Assembly (NCBI GenBank): GCA_049647585.1
Contig: JBARXY010000028.1
Span: 1-64,000, forward strand
Origin: JAGQSZ01 sp049647585
GTDB taxonomy: Bacteria > Actinomycetota > Acidimicrobiia > Acidimicrobiales > Microtrichaceae
Reading direction: 5' to 3'
DNA: 64,000 bases
Positions 18,064 to 26,174 of this stretch are shown in pieces (within the stretch, counting starts at the first letter, position 1; every line of letters starts with the position of its first letter). A program made the translations under genes and the position numbers. Below the pieces are notes generated by a model. That model saw nothing but the letters and a program-made list of their open reading frames with translations, did not search any database and had not been told where the DNA came from.

Positions 18064-19020
18064 CTAGTTCAGGGCCAGGAGCGCGACAGCCGGGGCATCG
18101 GAACGCATGCGGCGCTGACCGCTGTAGGGGTTGACCTCGCTCCACCGTCGACGGACCTCTGCATCGCCCTCGGCACAGATCTCGACGAAGGGGCACCATC
18201 CGCAAAGAGCGCTTGGCCTCGACTCGGCTTGTCCCTTCTCGAGCGCCTCGGAGATCTGGTCCCACCTGCGTCGCAGTTCGAGACGTGCAGCGGAAAGGGC
18301 CTGCTCGTCAACCTCTACCGCCATTTCACGGGTCCGCTTGTTGAGACTTCTGCGGTCCCGAGACTCCTCAACCGTGAAATAGAGAAGCCTGGCGGAGGTC
18401 GGAACGTGCTCGCCGAGTTCGGTCAGCGCCGCCGCGTACCACATCGGTTGCAGCAGCTTCTCTTGAGCGGTCTCCTCGGACCACGGCTTTCCCTCGACCG
18501 GAGGGGCGCCCGTCTTGTAGTCGGTAACGACGACCTCGCTGGTGAGCGGGTCGCGCTCGACCAGGTCGATGAAACCGCGGAAGGGGACTCCCCCAACTTC
18601 GACTCGGACCTCCAACTCCTGGGCTATCGGCTCCACATCGCTCGGCTCGATCATCGAGAAATAGGCCTCGACCGTCGCCCACGCTCTCTGGCGGAACCGA
18701 AGGGAGGCTCCAGCGTCCAACTCGAGGGACTTCCAGTCCTCGGACTCAGCGATGGATGACCAGACGTCGGCCGCGAACTTTCGGGCTGTTTCGACCGTCC
18801 TCAACTCGGCCGGCTGATCGATCAGCAGTTCAAGGATCTGGTGGACGAAGGTGCCGAGGATCGCAGGCTCGCCCGGGGGAGGCTCAGGCAGACGGTCGAC
18901 GTAGCGATGCCACCAACGTCTGGGGCATTGCGCCCACACCGCTGCGGCGGAAGGGCTGAAGCTGAAATCGAGGTTTGCCACGACACCATTCTTGTCGGCG
19001 AGTGTGACAGCGACCGGCAT
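18064..19020 (-). CDS. RecB-family PD-(D/E)XK nuclease with Fe-S-type cysteines
   Basis: A 318-aa predicted DNA exonuclease of the AddB/Cas4-like RecB clan. It has FSPSAAAVWAQCPRRWWHRY at the N terminus, ILGTFVHQILELL with the motif His, then GFIDLVERD and VVTDYKTGAP giving the Asp and the D-x-K catalytic pair. C-terminal LCGWCPFVEIC plus the N-terminal Cys provide four cysteines suited to a 4Fe-4S cluster that staples the nuclease domain. The frame runs back to 19110, overlapping the divergent SbcD-like gene, so I place the start at ATG 19020. It shares a 79-base divergent promoter region with the SbcD/SbcC-like pair, suggesting a common end-processing role. Confidence 0.87.
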   Translation of the reverse strand: MPVAVTLADKNGVVANLDFSFSPSAAAVWAQCPRRWWHRYVDRLPEPPPGEPAILGTFVHQILELLIDQPAELRTVETARKFAADVWSSIAESEDWKSLELDAGASLRFRQRAWATVEAYFSMIEPSDVEPIAQELEVRVEVGGVPFRGFIDLVERDPLTSEVVVTDYKTGAPPVEGKPWSEETAQEKLLQPMWYAAALTELGEHVPTSARLLYFTVEESRDRRSLNKRTREMAVEVDEQALSAARLELRRRWDQISEALEKGQAESRPSALCGWCPFVEICAEGDAEVRRRWSEVNPYSGQRRMRSDAPAVALLALN

Positions 19021-19099
19021 CGAGGCCGAAACCTGCTCAGTGTCACACCCTTTGTGTCTACTAGTCGCGAGAATGCAGTAGAGCAGAGGAAGCCACCTG

Positions 19100-20359
19100 A
19101 TGAAGTTCATCCACGCAGCCGATCTACATATCGACAGTCCGATGCGGGGCCTCTCACGCTACGAGGGTGCGCCCGAAGCGGCCTTGCGCGGCGCCAGTCG
19201 CAGGGCTTTCGACAACCTCGTCCGCACCGCCATCGATGAAGAGGTGGACCTGGTCGTACTTGCCGGAGATGTCTTCGACGGGGACTGGGTGGATTTCAAC
19301 ACAGGTCTGTACTTCACGCGCCGGCTCGGCGAACTCACCGCCGAGGGAATCAAGGTCGTCACCCTTGCCGGCAACCATGACGCAGCCAGCAAGCTGACCA
19401 GGGAACTTCGTCTCCCGGACGGCGCCTTCAAGTTCGACCACGATTCAGCCCAGACGATCCAACCCGAAGAGCTCGACCTTGAGGTCGCAGTGCACGGCCA
19501 GAGCTACGCGACGCGCGACGTGACCACCAATCTGGCGGCAGGCTATCCGGAGCCGGTGACGGGGGTGTTCAACATCGGTGTCCTGCATACAGCTCTTAAC
19601 GGACGCGAAGGTCACGGCTACTACGCCCCGTGCAGCGAGGATGATCTGAGGGCGCTCGGCTACGACTACTGGGCACTCGGGCACGTGCACACGCGCGAGA
19701 TCGTGAGTGAGGACCCGTGGATCGTGTTCCCCGGCAACATCCAGGGTCGCAACATCCGTGAAACCGGTGCCAAGGGATTCACCGTTGTGACCGTCACCGA
19801 CGGCCAGGTGACCGACATCGGCCATCGGGAAGCCGATACCGCCAGGTGGTTCAACCGCCGGGTCGACGCCACGGACGCAGAATCGATCGAAGATGTAGCG
19901 GATCTTGTCCGGTCACACCTGGAGTCGATCGCCGACGAGGCCGACGGCCGACTCGCCGCGGTTCGCGTGTCCATCTCGGGTCAATGCAGTATTCACGACT
20001 CCCTGGCCATTCAACACGAACCACTTGAAGCGTCGATTCGTTCGTTCGCCAACGAACTACGCGACGTGTGGGTAGAGAAAGTCGTCCTAGATACCAAGCG
20101 GGCGGTTGACCGGGCCACACTGATCGAGCGCCATGACGGAATGGGTGAACTGTTCGCCACGATCGACTCACTTCGCGGTAGCCCCGATCAGCTAGTTGCC
20201 CGCTTCTCGGATTCGTTCACCAAACTCCGTTCCAAGCTGCCCCGCGAGACCCGCACCGGCGATGGCGTAGACCCGTTGGACCCCGATGTCCTGACCCGGG
20301 CGCTCGGCGCTGCCGAGTCACACATCTTGGCGGTCCTCGCGGACGGACGGCCATCGTGA
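19100..20359 (+). CDS. SbcD/YhaO-like DNA exonuclease (metallophosphoesterase)
   Basis: A 419-aa calcineurin-like phosphoesterase of the Mre11/SbcD group. All metal motifs are present: DLHIDSP near residue 8, GDVFDGDW, GNHD and GHVHTRE. Length and the EGAPEAALRGASRRAFDNLV segment resemble the YhaO branch rather than E. coli SbcD. It should act as the nuclease subunit with the ATPase encoded next. AGGAAG precedes ATG 19100 by a normal distance. Its TGA overlaps the GTG of the ATPase gene (GTGA, 20356-20359), giving tight coupling. Confidence 0.93.
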   Translation: MKFIHAADLHIDSPMRGLSRYEGAPEAALRGASRRAFDNLVRTAIDEEVDLVVLAGDVFDGDWVDFNTGLYFTRRLGELTAEGIKVVTLAGNHDAASKLTRELRLPDGAFKFDHDSAQTIQPEELDLEVAVHGQSYATRDVTTNLAAGYPEPVTGVFNIGVLHTALNGREGHGYYAPCSEDDLRALGYDYWALGHVHTREIVSEDPWIVFPGNIQGRNIRETGAKGFTVVTVTDGQVTDIGHREADTARWFNRRVDATDAESIEDVADLVRSHLESIADEADGRLAAVRVSISGQCSIHDSLAIQHEPLEASIRSFANELRDVWVEKVVLDTKRAVDRATLIERHDGMGELFATIDSLRGSPDQLVARFSDSFTKLRSKLPRETRTGDGVDPLDPDVLTRALGAAESHILAVLADGRPS

Positions 20360-23300
20360 GGATCGACCGCCTCGACCTGACGGCGTACGGTCCGTTCACC
20401 GGCCGGTCACTCGACCTGAGCCACCCGGGGGTGCACCTCGTGGTTGGCCCTAACGAGGCTGGAAAGTCGACCACCCTGGCTGCCATCGGTGATGCGCTGT
20501 TCGGATTCCCCCACAGCAGTTCCGCGGGTTTCGCCCATAGGCCGAGCGACCTGAGACTCGGAATGCTGATTCGGCGCTCCGACGGACGGACTATCGAGTT
20601 CGAACGGATCAAGAAGCGATCGAAGAATCTGCTGCGCCCGGACGGCTCGGTGATCGACGACGACGAGTTCCGCCAGTTCCTCGGCGCACTCGACCGGACG
20701 GTATTCGAAACCATGTATGGCATCGACCACCTCCGCCTCCGCCAAGGTGGAGCGAGTCTTCTGACGGGTGGCGGCGATCTCGGCCAGGCGATTCTCGGAG
20801 CGGGCAGCGGAACGGTCAACCTTCCCGCTGCCCTGAAGGCACTGACCGAAATGGCGGAGCAGATTTTCGCCCCCAATGCCCGGACGCGAAAGCTGAACGC
20901 CGCCATCAACAGCTACGGCGATCTGCTCAAGGAGGCGACATCACATGCGCTGCGGCCAGCCCAGTTCTCCGAGACCCACTTGGATCGCGAACGAATCACG
21001 AAAGAGGTCGCCCAGGTCCGTGCAAGGAAGGCGACGATCGCATCTGAGCGTGACGTGTTCAAGATGTTGGTCAACCTCTTCGACCGGATCGGGCAGCGGC
21101 GCATCGCGGTGGACCGGTACTCCGAACTGGAGCCGGGTGGACGCAAGCTCCGTGAGGGCCTGGCGGAACAGTACGAAGACCTCACCGCAAAGGTCGTAGA
21201 ACTCGACTCCGCGGGGCGAAGGTCTAGCGGTCAGATCGAAGCGATCACCCTCAGGATGGCAGCCCTGTCATCCGACCCCGATGTAATCACGCACAGGTCC
21301 GCGTTGCAGCGGCTGAGCGAGCAGCGAGCCAAGTACAAGAGCGACGTCGAATCGCTACCCGGTCTGCGCCAGAACCTCACTTCGGTCGAGCGTTCCGCCA
21401 GCGACGGGCTCGCCCGCCTGGGGATGGACGTCGATCTCGACAACGCCCGTGCGGCGTTGACGATCCCGGTTGCGATCTCAGCACGGGTAATGGACTTCGT
21501 CGAGGCCGAACCTCAACTGAGGGCCGATGAGCACTCCGCCCAGAAGCTCCTGGACGAGGCTCAAGGCCAGCTCGACACCGCCCGGCGACGACTTGGTGCC
21601 CTCACTGACACTCCGGAACATTCTCGGCTCACCGCCGGTGTCAAGGCGATCGACGGTGGTGTCGACCTGGTCGCCAGTCACAGGTCGACCGCAGCCTCGC
21701 TGCGATCCTCAGAGGCCGAGCTGGGCGCCGCTACCTGCGACCTCGGGTTGGGGTCCGTCGCGCCCGCGGAGTTCCTCTCCCTCCAGACTCCACCTCGAGC
21801 TGCTGTCAACGAATTCCGCAAGTCGCACGACAAGCTGCTCGCGACCGAACGGAGGCTGAAGGAGCAGCTGGATAGCACCGTCGCCACCACCGCCGACCTG
21901 AGACTCCAGCTCGAGGAGCTCCTGAACGGCGAGGACATACCGACGGTTGACGAGTTGCTCGCATCCCGGTCCAAGCGCGACGGCCGTTGGGCCGATGTTC
22001 TGGCAGCGTGGTTCGGCAGCAACGATCGGGAAGCCGGTCCCGACGTGCCTGACGTGCCCGACCTCGACGTTGCCGACGGTGACGCTGCCCAGACGACCTC
22101 AACACCGGCCGACGGGCCAACAACCGATCCGGGCACTCTGGCTGGCGACTACCAGAGCGCTGTCAGCGAATCGGACATGATCGCGGATCGTCTTCGACAG
22201 CACGCCGAGTCGGTCGCGAGGCGGGCCAACCTGGAGAGCCAGATCGCCGCTCACTCCTCCAAAGAGCGTTCCATCCGCGAGCAACTCGAGTCGCATGCGC
22301 CCAAGATCCTCGAATCCGAGAAAAATTGGTCCGAGATGTGGTCACCGCTCGGGATACACCCCGGCGGACCCGAAGAGATGTCCGTGTGGCTCGATGACCA
22401 CACGAAGGCCGCGACGGTGGCGGGTAGAGCTCTCGAGAAGAGTCGCGAACTCGATGCCCTGGAGGCCCAGTCGGAGAGCCACCGGACCGAGCTCTCGGCC
22501 TGCCTCAGCGGTCTTGGGGTCGACGTTCCGCACGAGACGACGTTGGCGACGATCCTCCAGTTGGCCAGATCGAACCTCACGGCTTTCGCCGAGCAGGCCA
22601 AGTTGCGCGACGAGCTACTTGGTTCGGTCTCACAACTTGAAGAAGAGCTGACCAGCCGAGAAGTCAAACATGACAAGGCGGCCGCGAGACTTGCGAAGTG
22701 GGAGTCCGAATGGCTGGAGGTGAGCGCCAGCACGGGGTTCGAGGGACTACAACCGAACGAAGCCAAGACGCATCTCGTCGAAGCATCCGAGGTGCTAACC
22801 GCTCTGGACGCAATCGCCGAGATCAACTTGAGGATCACCGGCCTCGAAGCATCGGTCGGCGACTACGAGCAAGCCATCCGGACAATCGCGGCTGAACTGG
22901 GCGACGAAGAAGCTGCTGGTCGAGATCCACTGTCGATCCTTGACCGCCTTGGCGACAGGCTCGCCGACGCGGAGGAAGTCAGGATCAAACACGAGGAACT
23001 CGCAAGGACACGCTCCGAGGTTGAAGACGAGCTTCTTGCCACACGGACAGACAGGCAGGGAGCGAAAGAGACGCTAAACGGCCTGTTTTCCGAGGCGTCT
23101 GTAACCGGTGAGGCAGATCTGCTCGAAGCGATCGAACGGTCTGAGCAGCTACGCGAGGCACAGACGGCGATCGACAGGCTCACCGCCGAGCTATCGGATG
23201 AAGGCGGCGGACGCACCGCTGATGAGCTCGAACAGATGCTCGCTGATCGAGACAAGTCGAAGCTGAGTCTGGCGTTCGATGAACGCAGCGCAGAACTCGA

Positions 23301-23922
23301 AGAGATCGACGGTGAACTCGAGACTCTGAACAAGAGACTCGGTGAGCTGAACTCGGAACTCAGCCGCTGGGACGGTTCCTCAGAGACGGCCGACAGGACG
23401 ACCGAGTCGCAGATGGTGTTCAGTGAGATCGGCGCCCTGACCGAGGACTACCTGGCATATCAAGTTGCGATCGAACTGCTCCGAGATCACATCGCCTCTT
23501 ATCGGGAACAGAACCAGGGTCCGATCCTCGAGAGGGCCACACCTTGGTTCAAGACGATGACCGCTGGGAGTTTCGAGCGGTTGGAGGCGAACTACGAGGT
23601 CGAGGACAAGCCCGTCCTCGAGGCGATCCGCCCCGACGGCACCGCTCTGGTGGCGGACAAGCTGAGTGAGGGCACCCGAGACCAGCTCTACCTGGCTCTG
23701 CGTCTGGCCGCGATCGCCGAGAGCAGCGCTGCCGGTGGGGCGTACCCCATCATTCTCGATGACCTACTCATGACGTTCGACGACACGCGGGCGGCGGCGG
23801 CTCTGCAGGTCCTTGGAGAACTCTGCGCTGACAGTCAGATCCTGTTGTTCACACATCACCAGCATCTTCGTGAGATTGCCGAGTCGGTGATCGGTTCGGC
23901 TCTGAACTGCCACGCACTCTGA
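20356..23922 (+). CDS. SbcC/YhaN-like SMC-type ATPase
   Basis: An 1188-aa Rad50/SbcC-like protein. The N-terminal ATPase half has Walker A GPNEAGKSTT (about 33-42). The C-terminal half has the signature LSEGTRDQLYLALRLA, Walker B PIILDDLLMTFDD and the His-switch FTHHQH. Between them lie several hundred residues of Glu/Arg/Leu-rich heptads forming long coiled-coil arms. No CxxC zinc hook is seen at the tip; instead an Asp/Pro/Thr-rich, low-complexity insert occurs at about 556-600. This matches YhaN more than canonical SbcC. With the upstream nuclease it should process blocked DNA ends or hairpins. Confidence 0.92.
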   Translation: MRIDRLDLTAYGPFTGRSLDLSHPGVHLVVGPNEAGKSTTLAAIGDALFGFPHSSSAGFAHRPSDLRLGMLIRRSDGRTIEFERIKKRSKNLLRPDGSVIDDDEFRQFLGALDRTVFETMYGIDHLRLRQGGASLLTGGGDLGQAILGAGSGTVNLPAALKALTEMAEQIFAPNARTRKLNAAINSYGDLLKEATSHALRPAQFSETHLDRERITKEVAQVRARKATIASERDVFKMLVNLFDRIGQRRIAVDRYSELEPGGRKLREGLAEQYEDLTAKVVELDSAGRRSSGQIEAITLRMAALSSDPDVITHRSALQRLSEQRAKYKSDVESLPGLRQNLTSVERSASDGLARLGMDVDLDNARAALTIPVAISARVMDFVEAEPQLRADEHSAQKLLDEAQGQLDTARRRLGALTDTPEHSRLTAGVKAIDGGVDLVASHRSTAASLRSSEAELGAATCDLGLGSVAPAEFLSLQTPPRAAVNEFRKSHDKLLATERRLKEQLDSTVATTADLRLQLEELLNGEDIPTVDELLASRSKRDGRWADVLAAWFGSNDREAGPDVPDVPDLDVADGDAAQTTSTPADGPTTDPGTLAGDYQSAVSESDMIADRLRQHAESVARRANLESQIAAHSSKERSIREQLESHAPKILESEKNWSEMWSPLGIHPGGPEEMSVWLDDHTKAATVAGRALEKSRELDALEAQSESHRTELSACLSGLGVDVPHETTLATILQLARSNLTAFAEQAKLRDELLGSVSQLEEELTSREVKHDKAAARLAKWESEWLEVSASTGFEGLQPNEAKTHLVEASEVLTALDAIAEINLRITGLEASVGDYEQAIRTIAAELGDEEAAGRDPLSILDRLGDRLADAEEVRIKHEELARTRSEVEDELLATRTDRQGAKETLNGLFSEASVTGEADLLEAIERSEQLREAQTAIDRLTAELSDEGGGRTADELEQMLADRDKSKLSLAFDERSAELEEIDGELETLNKRLGELNSELSRWDGSSETADRTTESQMVFSEIGALTEDYLAYQVAIELLRDHIASYREQNQGPILERATPWFKTMTAGSFERLEANYEVEDKPVLEAIRPDGTALVADKLSEGTRDQLYLALRLAAIAESSAAGGAYPIILDDLLMTFDDTRAAAALQVLGELCADSQILLFTHHQHLREIAESVIGSALNCHAL

Positions 23923-23941
23923 ACTGCCCCGCAGTCTGAAC

Positions 23942-25087
23942 TCAGGCGAGTTGAACCGTCACTTCGACCGCACGCCGGCGCATCCCCCTGAAACGGTCAT
24001 ACATGACGGTGATCAGGGTGAGTAGGGCCCCGAAGAACAAAGCCAGGGCGCGATTGACACGGCCTTCACCTGCCCAACTCGCGTAGAACATCAGCAACGC
24101 TGTGTTGATCAGGGCGAGCGAAACGAATGAAGGCAGCAACGCTCCCCACTCCGCCCCGCTTCGTACGAACCAGTGGCTTATCCCTGCGTTCACGACGACG
24201 ACCAGCGCCGCGGCGGGAATGACCTGCCAGTTCGAGATCGAGATCCCGAGCATCTGGCCGAACACCATGCTGACCAGCGAGATGAGCGTGATCTTTTCAA
24301 TGATCGGCCAACGGAGCTCCGGGCCCTCATCGTCCATGTCATCGACTCCTATGCCGCCGTTCGCCACCCCGGCAGATCCGGGAACGATCGACCTGTCGAC
24401 ATTGAAACGGATCGTCCAATCCCGCTCAGGCAACCGGACCCACAGAATTCTTCCGCCAACCACAGCAGCGATCGCCACACCGACCAGAACCGCAGTTATG
24501 GCGGGTCGGTTACCGAACGCCGTCGACCAGGCTGCATCCGCGTCCACCCCCAGGACGGTCTCCTTCATGAAATCGGTGAAATCGTTCTGGGCTATGTGGA
24601 TCCACCACTCCTGAGGAAGTTTGATTGCGACCCAGATCACGCCGGCCATCCACAGCACGGTGGAACGCGCCAGTCTGCGCGGATTCCATCCGGTCCGGAC
24701 CACCTCGTAGGCGATGAAGAAGTACTCAAATGTGTTGGGGAAGACGAAGAGCAGCGCTCGCATCTCGAGCAGTTCGAACAGGACCACGCCTACCAGGCGG
24801 TAGTACCAGAGGAAGCGCGCAACCTCGACCGCGAAGCCGTTCGTCCAGTTCCTGATCACCGAGAGGTATGCGATGGTCAGGTAGTAGATGTCGAGCGCCT
24901 TGTCGTAGCTCTGATATCCGCCCAGATCCAGATTCGTGTACTTCTGGAAGATCGACTGGTCAGCCGCGTCGATAACGAGCGCCGCAACGATGGCGGGAAG
25001 CGGGAACCTCGGTATCAGCAGCGGTACCAGAAGTCGTGCTCCGACCACCAGCAAAAAGATCAGAGTGTCCGTCAGGTGGCCAGGCAT
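23942..25087 (-). CDS. Uncharacterised multispanning membrane protein
   Basis: A 381-aa integral membrane protein with about nine hydrophobic segments. Recognisable features are an aromatic-rich first half (LDLGGYQSYDKALDIYYLTIAYL, FPNTFEYFFIAYEVVRTGWNP), KLPQEWWIHIAQNDFTDF in a central loop, and a polar loop around GVANGGIGVDDMDDEGPEL. I do not recognise a family with known function. Similar proteins seem to occur in other actinobacteria, judged only from the style of the sequence. It converges on the SbcC-like gene with 19 bases between stops. A TAGGTT box lies nine bases before ATG 25087, compatible with a leaderless transcript. Confidence 0.7.
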   Translation of the reverse strand: MPGHLTDTLIFLLVVGARLLVPLLIPRFPLPAIVAALVIDAADQSIFQKYTNLDLGGYQSYDKALDIYYLTIAYLSVIRNWTNGFAVEVARFLWYYRLVGVVLFELLEMRALLFVFPNTFEYFFIAYEVVRTGWNPRRLARSTVLWMAGVIWVAIKLPQEWWIHIAQNDFTDFMKETVLGVDADAAWSTAFGNRPAITAVLVGVAIAAVVGGRILWVRLPERDWTIRFNVDRSIVPGSAGVANGGIGVDDMDDEGPELRWPIIEKITLISLVSMVFGQMLGISISNWQVIPAAALVVVVNAGISHWFVRSGAEWGALLPSFVSLALINTALLMFYASWAGEGRVNRALALFFGALLTLITVMYDRFRGMRRRAVEVTVQLA

Positions 25088-25131
25088 GGATCCTGCAACC
25101 TACTGCTGAACCCGACAGTCGGGACTGATCT

Positions 25132-25725
25132 TCAGTCCGACCCGACGATCCGCCTTTTGAGGCTCACGAACCGAAGGTCATCCCTCAGTGGAATGCCGAA
25201 TCGTTCGTCGCCGTAGGGAAACTCACCGGTTTCGCCAGTTCTCACGTAACCACGCCGCTCGTACCACGCGATCAACTCATGCCGTGACTCGATGACTGTT
25301 ATCGCCATCTGGGTGGCGGACCAGTGTCGAGCGGCAATCCGTTCGGCCTCCTCAAGGATCATCCGGCCAAGGCCGGAGGCCTGAAGGCCGGGTAGCACCG
25401 CCAACATCCCGAGGTAGGTCACGGTGTCATGCGGTTGACGGCGAAGCTCGCAACAGCCGACAAGTTGCCCATGCGAACGGAGCGTCAAGATGGCTGCGTC
25501 GTCGTTGGCGAGAATCTCCTCCACCATGTCGGCGTCGACTCGCTGACCGTCAAGAATATCGGCCTCGGTCGTCCAACCCTGACGGCTCGCCTCGCCCCGA
25601 TAAGCAGACTGAACCAGGTCGACTATCTCCCCGACGACGATCTCCCCACCCTGCGTGCTCGTGGTTGAACCGTCTGCGAGCACAACGAACTCCATCTGAT
25701 TCTCATCGGTTTCGTGTCCGCTCAT
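25132..25725 (-). CDS. GNAT-family N-acetyltransferase
   Basis: A 197-aa acetyl-CoA-dependent acyltransferase. The core shows LGMLAVLPGLQASGLGRMILEEAERIA, i.e. the beta4 strand and the Q/RxxGxG/A-type pyrophosphate loop, then AITVIESRHELIAWYERRGYVRTGE, the usual ending of GNAT domains. An N-terminal extension of about 35 residues is acidic and has no motif. Substrate unknown. ATG 25725 lies seven bases after TACGGT on the same strand (complement of 25733-25738), consistent with a leaderless message. It is divergent from the riboswitch-led B12 operon. Confidence 0.85.
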   Translation of the reverse strand: MSGHETDENQMEFVVLADGSTTSTQGGEIVVGEIVDLVQSAYRGEASRQGWTTEADILDGQRVDADMVEEILANDDAAILTLRSHGQLVGCCELRRQPHDTVTYLGMLAVLPGLQASGLGRMILEEAERIAARHWSATQMAITVIESRHELIAWYERRGYVRTGETGEFPYGDERFGIPLRDDLRFVSLKRRIVGSD

Positions 25726-25904
25726 TCTCTGGACCGTACCGTGATCGCGATTTGAGCCGACAGGCGATTACCGACGAGACGCCTCACCGCTGCATGTGCT
25801 TGTCATCGCAACGGCCGGCCTATCGGCTTCGCAGCCACCGACGATCGCTAGGATTGTTATGACTCCCGCCGATGCCGTCTGTTGTATTTGGCTACAGACG
25901 CCAA

Positions 25905-26040
25905 GTACGGTGCTGGGAGTCGGCTTGCCGACGAATTGAACACGTCCCCGCGCGGGGGAAGCCGGTCAAATGCCGGCACTGTCCCGCAGCCGTAGGCGAT
26001 GCACTTTTGGGCGCATCGTGAGTCGGAGTACCCGCTGGGG
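25905..26040 (+). promoter_or_regulatory. Cobalamin (B12) riboswitch
   Basis: The core at 25954-25994 reads GGGGAAGCCGG, TCAAATGCCGG, CACTGTCCCGCAGCCGTA. This is the universally conserved GGGAA-CxGG-xxAATxCCGG-xCTGxCCCGCxxCxGTA junction of cobalamin riboswitches. The peripheral hairpin (CGATGC/GCATCG, about 25997-26018) follows, then the B12-box-like AGTCGGAGTACCCGC (26021-26035). The upstream segment GGTGCTGGGAG supplies the P2 side. It precedes three B12-capture genes; ligand binding should repress them when adenosyl- or methylcobalamin is plentiful. Confidence 0.93.
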
Positions 26041-26133
26041 GGCGAACAGCTCAACTACATCCGTCGAGGACTGCGGACCGTGAGCTCGGATCGTGAGACC
26101 GCGCGTCGGATATTCCGGTGTCGTCAACTCGGT

Positions 26134-26157
26134 GCGAGATCCCAGTCGGGTTCTCGC
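26134..26157 (+). promoter_or_regulatory. Hairpin before the ribosome-binding site (possible expression platform)
   Basis: GCGAGA and TCTCGC pair as a 6-bp stem, extended inward by CCC/GGG after one mismatch, with loop AGTC. The stem ends four bases before the GAAAGG ribosome-binding site of the lipoprotein gene, so it could mediate translational control by the riboswitch. No T-run follows, so transcription termination here is unlikely. Confidence 0.5.
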
Positions 26158-26174
26158 TTACGAAAGGCGATGCG

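Larger units (their letters stand above)
25726..26174. other. 449-bp leader and divergent promoter region
   Basis: It contains the promoter of the GNAT gene on the left and the long untranslated leader of the B12-capture operon on the right. The leader includes the cobalamin riboswitch (about 25905-26040), a downstream hairpin (26134-26157) and the ribosome-binding site GAAAGG at 26162-26167. Nothing else coding is supported. Confidence 0.8.

Noticed and set aside
24173..25216. Rightward 347-codon open frame opposite the membrane protein gene
   Set aside because: Asp/Arg/His-rich shadow without any motif; the minus-strand frame encodes clear transmembrane helices.
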